A program made the translations under genes and the position numbers. The notes below the pieces were generated by a model, which saw only the letters and a list, made by a program, of their open reading frames with translations, searched no databases and was not told the DNA's origin. From positions 45,248-109,247 of the forward strand of contig NZ_BSNS01000034.1 of assembly GCF_030160115.1 (NCBI RefSeq): DNA of 64,000 nt, in the 5' to 3' direction. This document shows, piece after piece, positions 1 through 9,130 of this stretch (position 1 is its first letter; each line of letters starts with the position of its first letter). The DNA is from Devosia nitrariae. GTDB lineage: Bacteria; Pseudomonadota; Alphaproteobacteria; Rhizobiales; Devosiaceae.

Positions 1-1534
1 ACAGGCCCAGGGGCTGCACTCGGGTGATGTGGACGAGGGTGAAATAGACGGCAAGCCCGAAGAGGACGAGAAGTCCGAGGGCCGCGACCTGTCGCAACAG
101 CGGCGCGCCCGAAGCGAAGATATCCTCGGCCCGCCAGCCGAGGACCACGAGCGCCCCAGCCATGAAGAGGCTGATGAGGAGGATGCCGGCGTGGCGCATC
201 CATTCGCCAGCGGTCAGGACGAAGTGGCCGCGACGGGCAAGGAAAACGGCAAGGAGCACCGTGTTGGCCCAGGCCGAGGCTGACGTCGCCGCGGCGATCC
301 CCACGTGCTGGAAGGCGGGAAAGAGCGCCAGTGACAAACCGATATTGATCATGGCCGAAAGGGCGGCGAAGACCGTGGGCGTGCGCGTATCCTGGCGGGC
401 GAAGTAACCCGGCTGGAGCACGCGAATAAGAACGAACGCCGGCAGGCCGATGGCAAAGGCAACAAGCGCATTGGCGGTCTCGAGCGTCGAGACCGCGCCG
501 AACGCGCCACGCTCGAAAAGGACCCTGACGATCGGCACGGCAAGCGCGGCGAGCGCGGTGGCGGCGGGCATCGAGAGGAGCATCGAAACCAGCAGCGACT
601 GCGCCTGGGTGCTGCGCGCCTCACCCTCGCGCCCCGCAGCCAGGTGCCGGGCGAGCTCGGGCAGCAGCACGGTGCCGATGGCGATACCGATGATGCCGAG
701 CGGCAGCTGATAGAGCCGGTCGGCGTAATAGAGGTAGGACATGGCGCTGTCGGCGCTGGAGGCGATGATGGTGCCGATGAAGATGTTGATCTGCGTGATG
801 CCACCGGTCATGACGGCCGGTACGGCCAAAAGCCAGAAGCGGCGCACCTCCGGGTCGAGCCGCGGCAGGGCAAGATGCGGCACCATGCCGGTGCGCCGGA
901 GCGCCAACCAGACGGTGGCGAGCTGCGCCAAGCCCCCGATGATGGTGGCAATGGCAACCCAAACGGCGGCGGCAGCCAGGTCCTCCACGGCAAGCAGGAA
1001 AAGCGGCACCAGCGCGGCGATGGTGGCGATGTTGAGGATGACCGGCGCGAAGGCGGCGGCAAAGAACCGCCCGAGGCTGTTGAGGATCGCCGCATAGGCC
1101 GCCATCAAGGACATGAAGGCGAGGTAGGGAAAGAGGATGCGGGTGAGGAGGACCGTCAGCTCGTACTTTTCCGCGTCGCCGACAAAGCCGGGCACGAACG
1201 GCACGAGCACCCATGGCATAAAGAGTTCGGCGAGGATGGTGACGAGGACGAGAACCGTGACCAGCCAGGCCATGATGCGGGCGGCGAAAGCCCGTGCTTC
1301 CTCGCGCCCGCGCTGCTCCAGCGCGCCAGAGAACATGGGCACGAAGGCGGTATTGAAGGCCCCCTCGGCAAACAGGCGTCGGAAGAGATTGGGGAAGCGG
1401 AAAGCGGCGACGAACGCGTCGGCGGCCGGCCCGGTGCCGAGGACGGCGGCCATCAGCGCGTCGCGCACGAACCCGGCGATGCGCGACAGCAGGGTGAGGC
1501 CGCCGACTGACAGAAAGTTGCGGTAGAGGCTCAT
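1..1534 (-). CDS. murJ: Lipid II flippase MurJ (partial, cut by window edge)
   Basis: Encodes the inner-membrane lipid II flippase (MviN/MurJ), which moves the undecaprenyl-linked peptidoglycan precursor to the periplasm. Read on the minus strand from the ATG at 1532-1534, the protein begins MSLYRNFLSVGG and carries the family hallmark FRFPNLFRRLFAEGAFN at about residues 45-61. Hydrophobic segments follow, as expected for a polytopic flippase. About 511 codons are open with no stop before base 1, so only the extreme C-terminus is missing if the protein has the usual 510-530 residues. It follows glnD by 48 bp on the same strand. The mutS-glnD-murJ order is common in Hyphomicrobiales. Many shorter frames over this stretch are shadows. 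Confidence 0.93.
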   Translation of the reverse strand, partial: MSLYRNFLSVGGLTLLSRIAGFVRDALMAAVLGTGPAADAFVAAFRFPNLFRRLFAEGAFNTAFVPMFSGALEQRGREEARAFAARIMAWLVTVLVLVTILAELFMPWVLVPFVPGFVGDAEKYELTVLLTRILFPYLAFMSLMAAYAAILNSLGRFFAAAFAPVILNIATIAALVPLFLLAVEDLAAAAVWVAIATIIGGLAQLATVWLALRRTGMVPHLALPRLDPEVRRFWLLAVPAVMTGGITQINIFIGTIIASSADSAMSYLYYADRLYQLPLGIIGIAIGTVLLPELARHLAAGREGEARSTQAQSLLVSMLLSMPAATALAALAVPIVRVLFERGAFGAVSTLETANALVAFAIGLPAFVLIRVLQPGYFARQDTRTPTVFAALSAMINIGLSLALFPAFQHVGIAAATSASAWANTVLLAVFLARRGHFVLTAGEWMRHAGILLISLFMAGALVVLGWRAEDIFASGAPLLRQVAALGLLVLFGLAVYFTLVHITRVQPLGL

Positions 1535-1555
1535 GGGGCTGCGTTCCGCCGTCCC

Positions 1556-1579
1556 AGAAAACGCCGCTGGGGCGCGGCG
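1556..1579 (-). terminator. Weak hairpin with T-run between glnD and murJ
   Basis: On the minus strand, just after the glnD stop, CGCCGC and GCGGCG can pair around a 6-base loop, followed by TTTT. The stem is short and GC-rich and the T-run is only four bases. It may attenuate rather than end transcription, because murJ follows 22 bp later on the same strand. Confidence 0.4.
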
Positions 1580-1582
1580 CCC

Positions 1583-4387
1583 CTATCCATTGGCAACTTT
1601 CGGCGCTCGCTCCTCGCGCTTGAGCGAAAGCACGCGCATCAGGGTGTCGTGGATTTTCTTCTGGCGGGATTTGCTCATGATCTTCTGGCCGGTCAGGTCC
1701 GTGACGTAGAAGACGTCAACGGCCTTCTCGCCATAGGTGCCGATATGGGCCGAACCGATGGTCAAATTGAGGTCGGAGATCTCGCGGGTCAGAAGGTGCA
1801 GAAGCCCGATGCGGTCGAGGCCGGAGACTTCGATGACGGTGAATTTTTCCGAAAGGTTGTTGGAGACCATCACCTCGGCAGGCAGCGAGAACGGCTTCAG
1901 GCGCCGGTTGTGGCGGCTTTCCTTGCCGAGGTCGATGAGGATCTGCCGCTTGCCCTGCAGGAGCTGCTTTACCGTGTCGATGATGCGGGTTGCACGTACC
2001 TTCTCGTCCTCGTCGGAGGTGAACGCGCGGCGCAGCCGGAAGGTGTCGATGGCGCGCCCGTCGCGGGTCGAGAAGATCTGCGCCCCGATGATCGAGGCGT
2101 CCTGCATGGTGCAGGCGCCGGCAATGAGCGACAGGAGCCGCGGGTGGTCGGGCGTATAGAACGAGACTTCGGTGATCGACTCGAACGCCTTGATGCGGAT
2201 GGAGCCGGCAAAGGCATCGCCCGCCATGTCGGCCTGGCGGATCATCCGGGCGTGCTCGACCTGCAGTTCGGGCTCGGCGCGCAGCCAGTAATGGTCGTAG
2301 TGGCGGCCGATATACGCCTCGACGTCGGCCGGCGGCCAGTGGGTCAGCGCTTCGCGCAGGGCTCTGCGGGCGTCCTCGACGCGGTCGGACTGGGTGACCT
2401 GGGAGTGTCCGCCCGACAACAGCGGCTCGGTGGCGAAATAAAGGGCCCGCAGCAGCGAGCCCTTCCAACCGGTCCACACGCCTGGTCCAACGGCGCGGAT
2501 GTCGCAGGCCGTGAGGATCATCAGCAGCGCCAGGCGCTGGGGGGACTGCACGACCTCGGCGAAAGCCTTGGCTGTCTCGGGATCCTGAAGGTCGCGAGCC
2601 TGGGCGATCTGGCTCATCAGCAGGTGGTGCTCGACAAGCCAGGCGACCGTGTCGGTCTCGGCCGCAGAGAGGCCGACACGCGGGCAGAACCGGCGCGCGA
2701 TACGCGCTCCGGCGATCGAATGGTCCTCCGGGCGCCCTTTGGCGATGTCATGGAGGAAGAGCGCGACGTAGAGCAGCCGCGTATCGTTGAGCTGCGGCAG
2801 GAGCTCATGGGTCAGCGGCAGCTCGTCGCGCAGGCCCCCATTGGCGATCTCGGCCATGACCCCGACGGCGCGGATCAGGTGCTCGTCGACCGTATAGTGG
2901 TGATACATGTTGAACTGCATCAGGGCGACGATCTTGCCGAACTCGGGCACGAACTTGCCCAGGACCCCGCTTTCGTTCATTGCCCGCAGGATGCGCTCGA
3001 CATATTGCGGGGCAGTGAGGATGGTCAGGAACCAGGCGTTGGCCCTCGGGTCGGCGCGCACTGCATTGTCGATGAGGCGCAGCGACCGGCGGACCGCCTT
3101 GATCGCATCGGGATGCAGGTGCAACTCCTGCCGTCCGGCCACCAGGAACAGCTTGACGAGATTGACCGGGTCCTTCTCGAAGATGTCGGGCGCGGCGATG
3201 TTGAGGCGGCCGGAATCGATGACGAAATCCGTCTCACCCTTGATCTTCACCTTGCCGCGGCGGAATGGGGCGAGCACGCGCCCGACAAGGTCCATGTCCT
3301 TGGCATGGGCGATCTCGAGGCTCGTGCAGAAGATGCGCGTCAGGTCCCCGACGTCCTTGGCAACGAGGAAATAGCGCTTCATGAAGCGCTCGACGCCCAG
3401 CATGCCCAGCCGCTCGGCATAGCCCATGCGCCGGGCGAGCTCTGGCTGCACGTCGAAGGTCAGCTTCTCGTCGGCCCGGCCGGTCAGGAAATGCAAATTG
3501 CAGCGCACAGCCCAGAGGAACTCCTCGGCGCGCTGGAACAGGCGGTATTCGGACTGGTCGAAGACGCCTTTGTCGATGAGCTCGTGGGCGTTCTTGACCC
3601 GGTAGAAGTACTTGCCGATCCAAAAGAGCGTGTTGAGGTCTCTGAGGCCTCCCTTGCCGTCCTTGATGTTCGGTTCGACGACGTAACGGGTATTGCCCAT
3701 CTGCCTGTGCCGCTCGTCGCGCTCGGCCATCTTGGCGGCGATGAATTCGGGACCGGTCTTGGGCATAATCTCGCTCTCGAAGCGAGTCACGAGCTGGTCG
3801 AACAGCGATTTCTCGCCCGTCAGGTAGCGCGCCTCGAGAGTCGCGGTGCGTACCGTCATGTCCGAGCGGGCCATGCGGATGCACTCGTCGACCGAACGCA
3901 CGGCGTGCCCGACCTTCTGACCGAGGTCCCATAGCATGTAGAGGATGTATTCGGTGACCTGCTCGCCCCAGGGCGTTTGCTTATAAGGGAGGATGAAGAG
4001 CAGATCGATGTCGGAGCCGGGCGCCAGCGTGCCGCGTCCGTAGCCGCCGACGGCAGCCAGCGCGATGGTCTCGGCGCCCGAGGGATTGGTCATCGGATAG
4101 ACGCGGGTGGTGGCGAACAGGTGGACGGCGCGGATGATCTCGTCCTCGGCCGCCGAGAGGTTCTGGGCGCAACGCGTGCCCTTGCCGGTTTCGATGAGCT
4201 CGGCCTCAGCCCCGGCTCGCGCCTCGGCGAGCGTCTTGCGCAGATGAGCGAGAACGGCGCTACGCGCGGCAGCCGACTTGGCGTCGCCGTCCGCGACCAG
4301 GGCGTCGAGCTCACCGATCAGCGTATCGGCGGCTCTGAGGGCAAAGCCCGGTTTTCGGACCTTCAATTCAGCTTCGGCGAGCGTCAT
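1583..4387 (-). CDS. glnD: Bifunctional [protein-PII] uridylyltransferase / uridylyl-removing enzyme GlnD
   Basis: Senses glutamine and adds or removes UMP on PII proteins, setting nitrogen-assimilation control in the cytoplasm. The 934 residues match the family length. The nucleotidyltransferase motif GGYGRGTLAPGSDIDLL lies near residues 114-130. An HD hydrolase motif, LFLHDIAKGRPEDHS, lies near residue 540. Two C-terminal ACT domains start near residues 740 (SFYTPDHPRLL) and 848 (VSGLDRIGLLHLL) and form the glutamine-sensing part. The ATG at 4385-4387 lies inside the end of mutS (20-bp overlap), so the two genes are probably co-transcribed and translationally coupled. No internal break is visible. 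Confidence 0.96.
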   Translation of the reverse strand: MTLAEAELKVRKPGFALRAADTLIGELDALVADGDAKSAAARSAVLAHLRKTLAEARAGAEAELIETGKGTRCAQNLSAAEDEIIRAVHLFATTRVYPMTNPSGAETIALAAVGGYGRGTLAPGSDIDLLFILPYKQTPWGEQVTEYILYMLWDLGQKVGHAVRSVDECIRMARSDMTVRTATLEARYLTGEKSLFDQLVTRFESEIMPKTGPEFIAAKMAERDERHRQMGNTRYVVEPNIKDGKGGLRDLNTLFWIGKYFYRVKNAHELIDKGVFDQSEYRLFQRAEEFLWAVRCNLHFLTGRADEKLTFDVQPELARRMGYAERLGMLGVERFMKRYFLVAKDVGDLTRIFCTSLEIAHAKDMDLVGRVLAPFRRGKVKIKGETDFVIDSGRLNIAAPDIFEKDPVNLVKLFLVAGRQELHLHPDAIKAVRRSLRLIDNAVRADPRANAWFLTILTAPQYVERILRAMNESGVLGKFVPEFGKIVALMQFNMYHHYTVDEHLIRAVGVMAEIANGGLRDELPLTHELLPQLNDTRLLYVALFLHDIAKGRPEDHSIAGARIARRFCPRVGLSAAETDTVAWLVEHHLLMSQIAQARDLQDPETAKAFAEVVQSPQRLALLMILTACDIRAVGPGVWTGWKGSLLRALYFATEPLLSGGHSQVTQSDRVEDARRALREALTHWPPADVEAYIGRHYDHYWLRAEPELQVEHARMIRQADMAGDAFAGSIRIKAFESITEVSFYTPDHPRLLSLIAGACTMQDASIIGAQIFSTRDGRAIDTFRLRRAFTSDEDEKVRATRIIDTVKQLLQGKRQILIDLGKESRHNRRLKPFSLPAEVMVSNNLSEKFTVIEVSGLDRIGLLHLLTREISDLNLTIGSAHIGTYGEKAVDVFYVTDLTGQKIMSKSRQKKIHDTLMRVLSLKREERAPKVANG

Positions 4388-7091
4388 CGCGGCGTTTCTT
4401 CAATTGGTAGAGGAGCTCGATAGCTTGCTTGGGCGTGATGTCGTCGGGGCGGATGGCATCGATGAGATCGGCGACCGGATCGGATTTGGGCTCGGCCTTG
4501 ACTGGGGCGGCCGGCTGATGCGCAAAGAGCGGCAGATCGTCTAGCACGCCTCCGAACTGACCGGAAGGGGCGGCGCCCGCGGCGCGTTGTTCCAAAAGGG
4601 TAAGCACGTGGCGGGCCCGGTTCAAGACCGGTTCGGGCAACCCTGCGAGCCGGGCAACCTGGATTCCATAGGAGCGGTCGGCCGCGCCCCGGCCAACCTC
4701 ATGCAGGAAAACGACTTCTCCCTCCCACTCGCGCACTTTCATGGTCACGTTCACCACCCGGCTCAAGGACTTTTGAAGGCTGGTAAGCTCATGGAAGTGG
4801 GTGGCAAAGAGCGCGCGGCAGCCGGTGGTTTCGTGCAGCGACTCGACCGTCGCCCAGGCGATGGAGAGCCCGTCGAACGTCGCCGTGCCGCGCCCGATCT
4901 CGTCGAGGACGACGAGGGAGCGGCGGGTCGCGCGGTTAAGGATCGCCGCGGTCTCGACCATCTCGACCATGAAGGTCGAACGACCGTGGGCGATGTCATC
5001 GGAAGCACCGACCCGCGAGAACACCCGGTCGACGACGCCGATATGGGCCGAAGCGGCGGGTACGAACGAGCCCATCTGCGCCATGATGGCGATGAGCGCG
5101 TTCTGCCGCAGGAACGTCGACTTGCCGCCCATGTTGGGACCGGTCACCAGCCAGAGCCCGCCGCCGACCTCGATTTGCCCCGAAAGGTCGCAGTCGTTGG
5201 CAACGAAGCTTTGGCCGTCGCCTGAAACCATTTCCTCGACCACCGGGTGCCTGCCCGCCTCGATGCGGAAGGCAAGGGAATTGTCGATCTCGGGCCGCAC
5301 ATAGCTGCGGGTGGCGGCCAGATGCCCGAGGGCCGCGGCCGCATCGAGCTCAGCCAGCGCGTCGGCCAGGCCGCGCAATTGTCCGGTGCGTGAGAGGATT
5401 TCAGCCGAGAGCCGGGCGAAGATCTTGGATTCGATCCCGAGCGCCGCCTCGTGGGCGCGCGCGATGCGGCCTTCGAGCTCGGCGAGCTCGGTGGTGGTGA
5501 AGCGCATGGCATTGGCCAGCGTCTGCCGGTGGATGAAATTTGCCCGGTGCGGCTCCTCCAGGAGCTTGGCGCCATGGCCGGCCGGCACTTCGACGAAATA
5601 ACCGAGAACGCCGTTGTGGCGGATCTTCAAGGACCTGACGTCGGTCTCCTCGATGAGCCGGGTCTGGAGGGCGGCGACCACGGCGCGGGTCTCGCTGCCC
5701 AGTGCCCGTTCGGCATCGAGATCACCGTCATAGCCCTTGCGCACGAACCCGCCATCGCGCGCAAGGAGCGGCACGTCGTCGTCAAGGGCAAGAGCGAGCT
5801 CGGAGGAAAGGTCCTGTGGTGCGGCGGACAGCACTTCACCGAGGCGCGCCAGCTCCTCGGACAGATCGCCAGCTCCGATAAGCCTCTGCCCCAGCGCCGC
5901 GGCCGCCGCGATGCCCATGCCGACGGCGGCAAGATCGCGCGGGCCGCCGCGCTCGAGGGCGAGGCGGGTGAGCGCCCGGGCGATGTCGGGGGCGGATTTG
6001 AGCTCGGTGCGCAGGCGCGCGGTCAGCATGGTGTCCTCAGCCAGCCGCTCGACGGCATCGAGGCGCACATTGATCGCGGCCGCGTCGGTCAGCGGCGCGG
6101 CGAGGCGCTGGGCGAAGAGCCGGGCGCCGGCGGCGGTGACGGTGAGGTCAAGGCAATTGCGCAGCGATCCTTTCTGGCCGCCGCGCTGGGTTTCGAGCAG
6201 CTCGAGAGACGAGCGCGTCGCCTGGTCGATGGCCATGAGGCGCGCCGCGTCTTCGCTGGTCGGCGCGCGCAGGGCTACGGCCCTGCCCTTCTGGCTCTCC
6301 TCGACATAGGCAAAGAGGGCTCCGAGCGCCGATCGGGCGGCGCGCGAGTAGGCGGTCGGGTCAACGCCATCGCCCCCCAGCGCTTCGCGCAGACGCAGCG
6401 TTGCCGCTTCGCTGTCGAAAGCCTCTGCCGAGACGATCGAGACCGCGGCAGCAAGCACCGGCGACAGCAGGTGCCGCTCGAGGAGGAGGGTGCGCGTCGC
6501 CTCGGTCAGGACCAGCTCGGCAGGACCGATGCGGGCGAGCTCATCGGCAATGGTCTCGGCGGTGAGATCGGCGACATGCGTCTCGCCGGTCGAGACGTCC
6601 GCCCAGGCAAGGCCGAAATCGGTTTCGCCATGACGGACCATGGCAAGGCTGGCGAGGAAATTGGCGCCGCGGGCGGGCAGCAGGTCGTCTTCGGTCAGCG
6701 TGCCGGCGGTGACCAGCCGCACGACGTCGCGCTTGACGACCGATTTGCTGCCGCGCTTCCTGGCCTCGGCCGGGTCCTCGACCTGCTCGCAGACGGCGAC
6801 GCGATGCCCAAGGGAGATGAGCTTCTTGAGGTAGTCCTGGGCGGCGTGGATCGGCACGCCGCACATCTGGATGTCCTCGCCCAGATGCTTGCCGCGCTTG
6901 GTCAAGACGATGCCGAGCGCCGCCGAGGCGATCTCGGCGTCCTCGAAGAAGAGCTCGTAGAAATCGCCCATGCGGTAGAAGAGGAGGTAACCCGGATTGG
7001 CCGCCTTGATCTCGAAATACTGCGCCATCATCGGCGTCAGGGCGGCGGACGAGGGTTCGGCGTTCTGCGGCTTTATGCGGGCCTCGTGCAT
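4368..7091 (-). CDS. mutS: DNA mismatch repair protein MutS
   Basis: Recognises mismatches and small loops and starts methyl-independent or MutL-dependent repair. The mismatch-contact Phe-x-Glu lies in YRMGDFYELFFEDA near residue 40. The Walker A motif TGPNMGGKSTFLRQ is near residue 647, and the Walker B/signature stretch DEIGRGTATFDGLS is near residue 725. The start at 7091 (MHEARIKPQNAE) gives 907 residues, typical for alphaproteobacteria. An in-frame ATG at 7139 would add 16 residues. The frame stays open to 7268, but that extension runs into a dispersed intergenic repeat and is unlikely to be coding. No strong Shine-Dalgarno separates the 7091 and 7139 starts. It overlaps glnD by 20 bp. 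Confidence 0.95.
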   Translation of the reverse strand: MHEARIKPQNAEPSSAALTPMMAQYFEIKAANPGYLLFYRMGDFYELFFEDAEIASAALGIVLTKRGKHLGEDIQMCGVPIHAAQDYLKKLISLGHRVAVCEQVEDPAEARKRGSKSVVKRDVVRLVTAGTLTEDDLLPARGANFLASLAMVRHGETDFGLAWADVSTGETHVADLTAETIADELARIGPAELVLTEATRTLLLERHLLSPVLAAAVSIVSAEAFDSEAATLRLREALGGDGVDPTAYSRAARSALGALFAYVEESQKGRAVALRAPTSEDAARLMAIDQATRSSLELLETQRGGQKGSLRNCLDLTVTAAGARLFAQRLAAPLTDAAAINVRLDAVERLAEDTMLTARLRTELKSAPDIARALTRLALERGGPRDLAAVGMGIAAAAALGQRLIGAGDLSEELARLGEVLSAAPQDLSSELALALDDDVPLLARDGGFVRKGYDGDLDAERALGSETRAVVAALQTRLIEETDVRSLKIRHNGVLGYFVEVPAGHGAKLLEEPHRANFIHRQTLANAMRFTTTELAELEGRIARAHEAALGIESKIFARLSAEILSRTGQLRGLADALAELDAAAALGHLAATRSYVRPEIDNSLAFRIEAGRHPVVEEMVSGDGQSFVANDCDLSGQIEVGGGLWLVTGPNMGGKSTFLRQNALIAIMAQMGSFVPAASAHIGVVDRVFSRVGASDDIAHGRSTFMVEMVETAAILNRATRRSLVVLDEIGRGTATFDGLSIAWATVESLHETTGCRALFATHFHELTSLQKSLSRVVNVTMKVREWEGEVVFLHEVGRGAADRSYGIQVARLAGLPEPVLNRARHVLTLLEQRAAGAAPSGQFGGVLDDLPLFAHQPAAPVKAEPKSDPVADLIDAIRPDDITPKQAIELLYQLKKRRDDARRS

Positions 7092-7182
7092 GCGCTCAGG
7101 GTCGTTGCGAGGGAGCGGCAACGCTATGGCAGTTGCCATGCGCGCACAACCGGGCGGATGGAGCTTTTCGGCAGTTTTTACT

Positions 7183-7308
7183 GGAGCGATGCGATCTGAT
7201 GAGTCAAATCGTGCGCGCTCTAGCTTTCTGTTTGTCGCGGGGATTTTTCGCGAAAAACCGGTACCCATCCCTGATCACGTCTGGGACAGGCTTTTTCGCA
7301 TCCCGCTC
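7183..7308. repeat. Two-part dispersed palindromic repeat, copy 1
   Basis: The first part is an imperfect palindrome starting GGAGCGATGCGATC and closing in GCGCGCTC. The second part runs from TTGTCGCGGGGATTTTTCGC through GAAAAACCGGTACCCATCC to CGCATCCCGCTC. The same two-part arrangement occurs at 9028-9125, 28247-28368 and 52262-52390, with second-part-only copies at 30441, 31989 and 34701. It lies upstream of mutS and contains the non-homologous N-terminal extension of the longest mutS frame. Confidence 0.85.
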
Positions 7309-7309
7309 G

Positions 7310-7337
7310 TGAAAAAGGGCGGGCAGCGCCCGCCCTT
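7310..7337 (-). terminator. Rho-independent terminator of the xylose cluster
   Basis: On the minus strand, directly after the GH43 stop, a 10-bp stem AAGGGCGGGC / GCCCGCCCTT closes on a 3-base loop and runs into a T-tract (plus-strand A-run at 7312-7316). This is the expected end of the transcript from the xylose cluster. Confidence 0.85.
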
Positions 7338-7340
7338 AGC

Positions 7341-8972
7341 TCACATCTCGTAGCGGTCGCTCGGATCGCGCACCGGGCGATAGGTGAAGTAGGAAAAGTC
7401 GGCGGGCTGTGCCGTGCCGTTGAGATCGTTCGCCGCCATGCCGACGAACGCTCCGGTGAAGGAGCCGTGCTCGGCATGACCGCCGCACTCGTCAGAGAGT
7501 ACCGAGGCGTCAAGCACCGGGCCGATCGGCTTCAAGTGCTCGCCTTCGAGCGCGTAGTAGAACTGGAGCCTGGGGCCGCGGATGGTCAGCGCCAGGCGCA
7601 CCGGATTGTTGTTCGGGATCGGGACCGGTTCGGCGGGGAAGCGCAGCTTGCCATCCGGGAAGCTGATCTCCGAACTCATCAGGAGAAGTTCGCGCTGACC
7701 GTCGGAATGGGCAGTGACGGCGAGGTAGAAGAAGTTGTAGCGGCTGTAATAGGCGGTGAGCCCGGCCATCTGCCGCTCGTCGACCGGCGAAAAATCCACT
7801 TCGGTCTCGGCGTCGTAGGAAAAGTGCGTCTGCCGGCGGGCGACGAGCGCCTGTTCGAACCAGGAACCGATGGACTCGCGCCCGAAAAGGCGCAGCTTGC
7901 CGCCTTCGAGCTCGAAGATGCGCTCCGTTTCCGGGGTGCGCAGCCACTGGAAGTCCATGTCGAGAGTGCCGGAGGCAAAGTCATAGCGCTTTTCGGCCCA
8001 GTAGGCGTCCTCATCGCGGGTGCCGGGCACATCGACATGAAGCGCGGGCACGTTGGTGCCGTGCTTCAGCCAGAGCCAGTCGTCGTCGCGCCACTCGGCC
8101 TCCTGGATAGCGGTCTCGCGGCCCAGGACGCAACGGCGCTTCTGGGTGGTCGGGCGCCCGGTCAGGTGGACGATATAGGTGCGCCCGTCTGATGTCTCGA
8201 CCCAGTCGCCGTGCCCGGCGCGCTGCAGGGGATTGAGCGGCTTGTCCTTGGCGGTGACGACGTAGCTTTCCGGATGGGTTTCATAAGGGCCGTCGATGGT
8301 GTGCGAGCGGGCAAAGGTCACGGCATGGTCGTAGCCGGTGCCGCCTTCCGCGGTCATCAGATAGTACCAAGGCTTGCCGTCCTTGCCGGCGCGCTTGTAG
8401 AGGTGCGGCCCTTCGACGAGCTTCAAATCGGTGCCCTGGTAGATGTTCTTGATCGGGCCGACGAGCTTCTTCTGATCGTGGTCGTATTCCTGAAGGGCAA
8501 TGCCGGCAAAGAGCAGGGGCCGTACGCGATGGTCCCAGAGCATGTTGACGAACCACTTGCGTCCATCGTCGTCGTGAAAGAGCGACGGATCGAAGCCCGA
8601 AGAGTTCATGTAGATCGGGTCCGACCACGGCCCTTCGATCGATGGGGCGGTGACCAGGTAGTTATGTGCGTCCTTGAACGAGCCGTCCTTGCGCTTGACG
8701 TCGGTGTAGATCAACCAGAACTGGCCGTCGGCGTGGGACAGGCACGGCGCCCACACGCCGCAGCTGTCCGGATCCCCGCGCATGTCGAGCTGGCTCTTGC
8801 GGGTCAAGGGCCTGGTAACGAGCTCCCAGTTGGCCAGATCCTTCGAATGGTGGATCTGCACGCCCGGAAACCACTCGAAGGTGGAGGTGGCGATGTAATA
8901 GTCCTCGCCGACGCGGCAGATGGAAGGATCCGGGTTGAAGCCGGGCAGGATCGGATTGGTCAGAAGCGGCAT
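7341..8972 (-). CDS. Glycoside hydrolase family 43 beta-xylosidase
   Basis: Probably a beta-1,4-xylosidase (possibly with arabinofuranosidase activity) that releases xylose from short xylosides. The N-terminus LLTNPILPGFNPDPSIC carries the GH43 general-base Asp at about residue 15. SSGFDPSLF near residue 125 carries the pKa-modulating Asp, and VEGPHLYKR near residue 187 carries the likely acid Glu. The second half matches the beta-sandwich domain seen in two-domain GH43 xylosidases; 543 residues is usual for these. No signal peptide is visible, so it should act in the cytoplasm on imported xylosides. It is last in the run of xylose genes on this strand, 158 bp after the binding protein, with its own terminator. 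Confidence 0.93.
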   Translation of the reverse strand: MPLLTNPILPGFNPDPSICRVGEDYYIATSTFEWFPGVQIHHSKDLANWELVTRPLTRKSQLDMRGDPDSCGVWAPCLSHADGQFWLIYTDVKRKDGSFKDAHNYLVTAPSIEGPWSDPIYMNSSGFDPSLFHDDDGRKWFVNMLWDHRVRPLLFAGIALQEYDHDQKKLVGPIKNIYQGTDLKLVEGPHLYKRAGKDGKPWYYLMTAEGGTGYDHAVTFARSHTIDGPYETHPESYVVTAKDKPLNPLQRAGHGDWVETSDGRTYIVHLTGRPTTQKRRCVLGRETAIQEAEWRDDDWLWLKHGTNVPALHVDVPGTRDEDAYWAEKRYDFASGTLDMDFQWLRTPETERIFELEGGKLRLFGRESIGSWFEQALVARRQTHFSYDAETEVDFSPVDERQMAGLTAYYSRYNFFYLAVTAHSDGQRELLLMSSEISFPDGKLRFPAEPVPIPNNNPVRLALTIRGPRLQFYYALEGEHLKPIGPVLDASVLSDECGGHAEHGSFTGAFVGMAANDLNGTAQPADFSYFTYRPVRDPSDRYEM

Positions 8973-8994
8973 GAAAGTCTCTGGCTGGAAGGGA

Positions 8995-9020
8995 TGACCG
9001 CCGCCTCGGGGCGGCGGTCA
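8995..9020. other. Strong hairpin between binding-protein gene and GH43 gene
   Basis: TGACCGCCGCC and GGCGGCGGTCA form a perfect 11-bp stem around the loop TCGG. No T-run follows on either strand, so it is not a normal terminator. In an operon transcript it would sit between the ABC binding protein and the xylosidase. Such intercistronic stems often protect the upstream message from 3' decay; that role is inferred. Confidence 0.7.
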
Positions 9021-9027
9021 GTTGCTG

Positions 9028-9125
9028 GAGCGGGATGCAAAAATGGGGACCGGTTTTTGCCAAATATCCCGCGACGAAAAGAAGCCAGAGCGCAATGCGA
9101 TTTCATATCAAATCGCATTGCGCTC
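9028..9125. repeat. Two-part dispersed palindromic repeat, copy 2
   Basis: Same unit as at 7183 and 52262 but in the opposite orientation. GAGCGGGATGC and ACCGGTTTTTG precede a perfect 16-bp inverted repeat (9088-9103 with 9110-9125, arms GAGCGCAATGCGATTT / AAATCGCATTGCGCTC, 6-base loop). It lies 5 bp after the stop of the binding-protein gene and could act as an mRNA 3' stem. Confidence 0.9.
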
Positions 9126-9130
9126 CAGGA

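Noticed and set aside
7092..7268. N-terminal extension of mutS to 7268
   Set aside because: The added residues translate a dispersed repeat and do not resemble MutS; the ATG at 7091 or 7139 fits the family.
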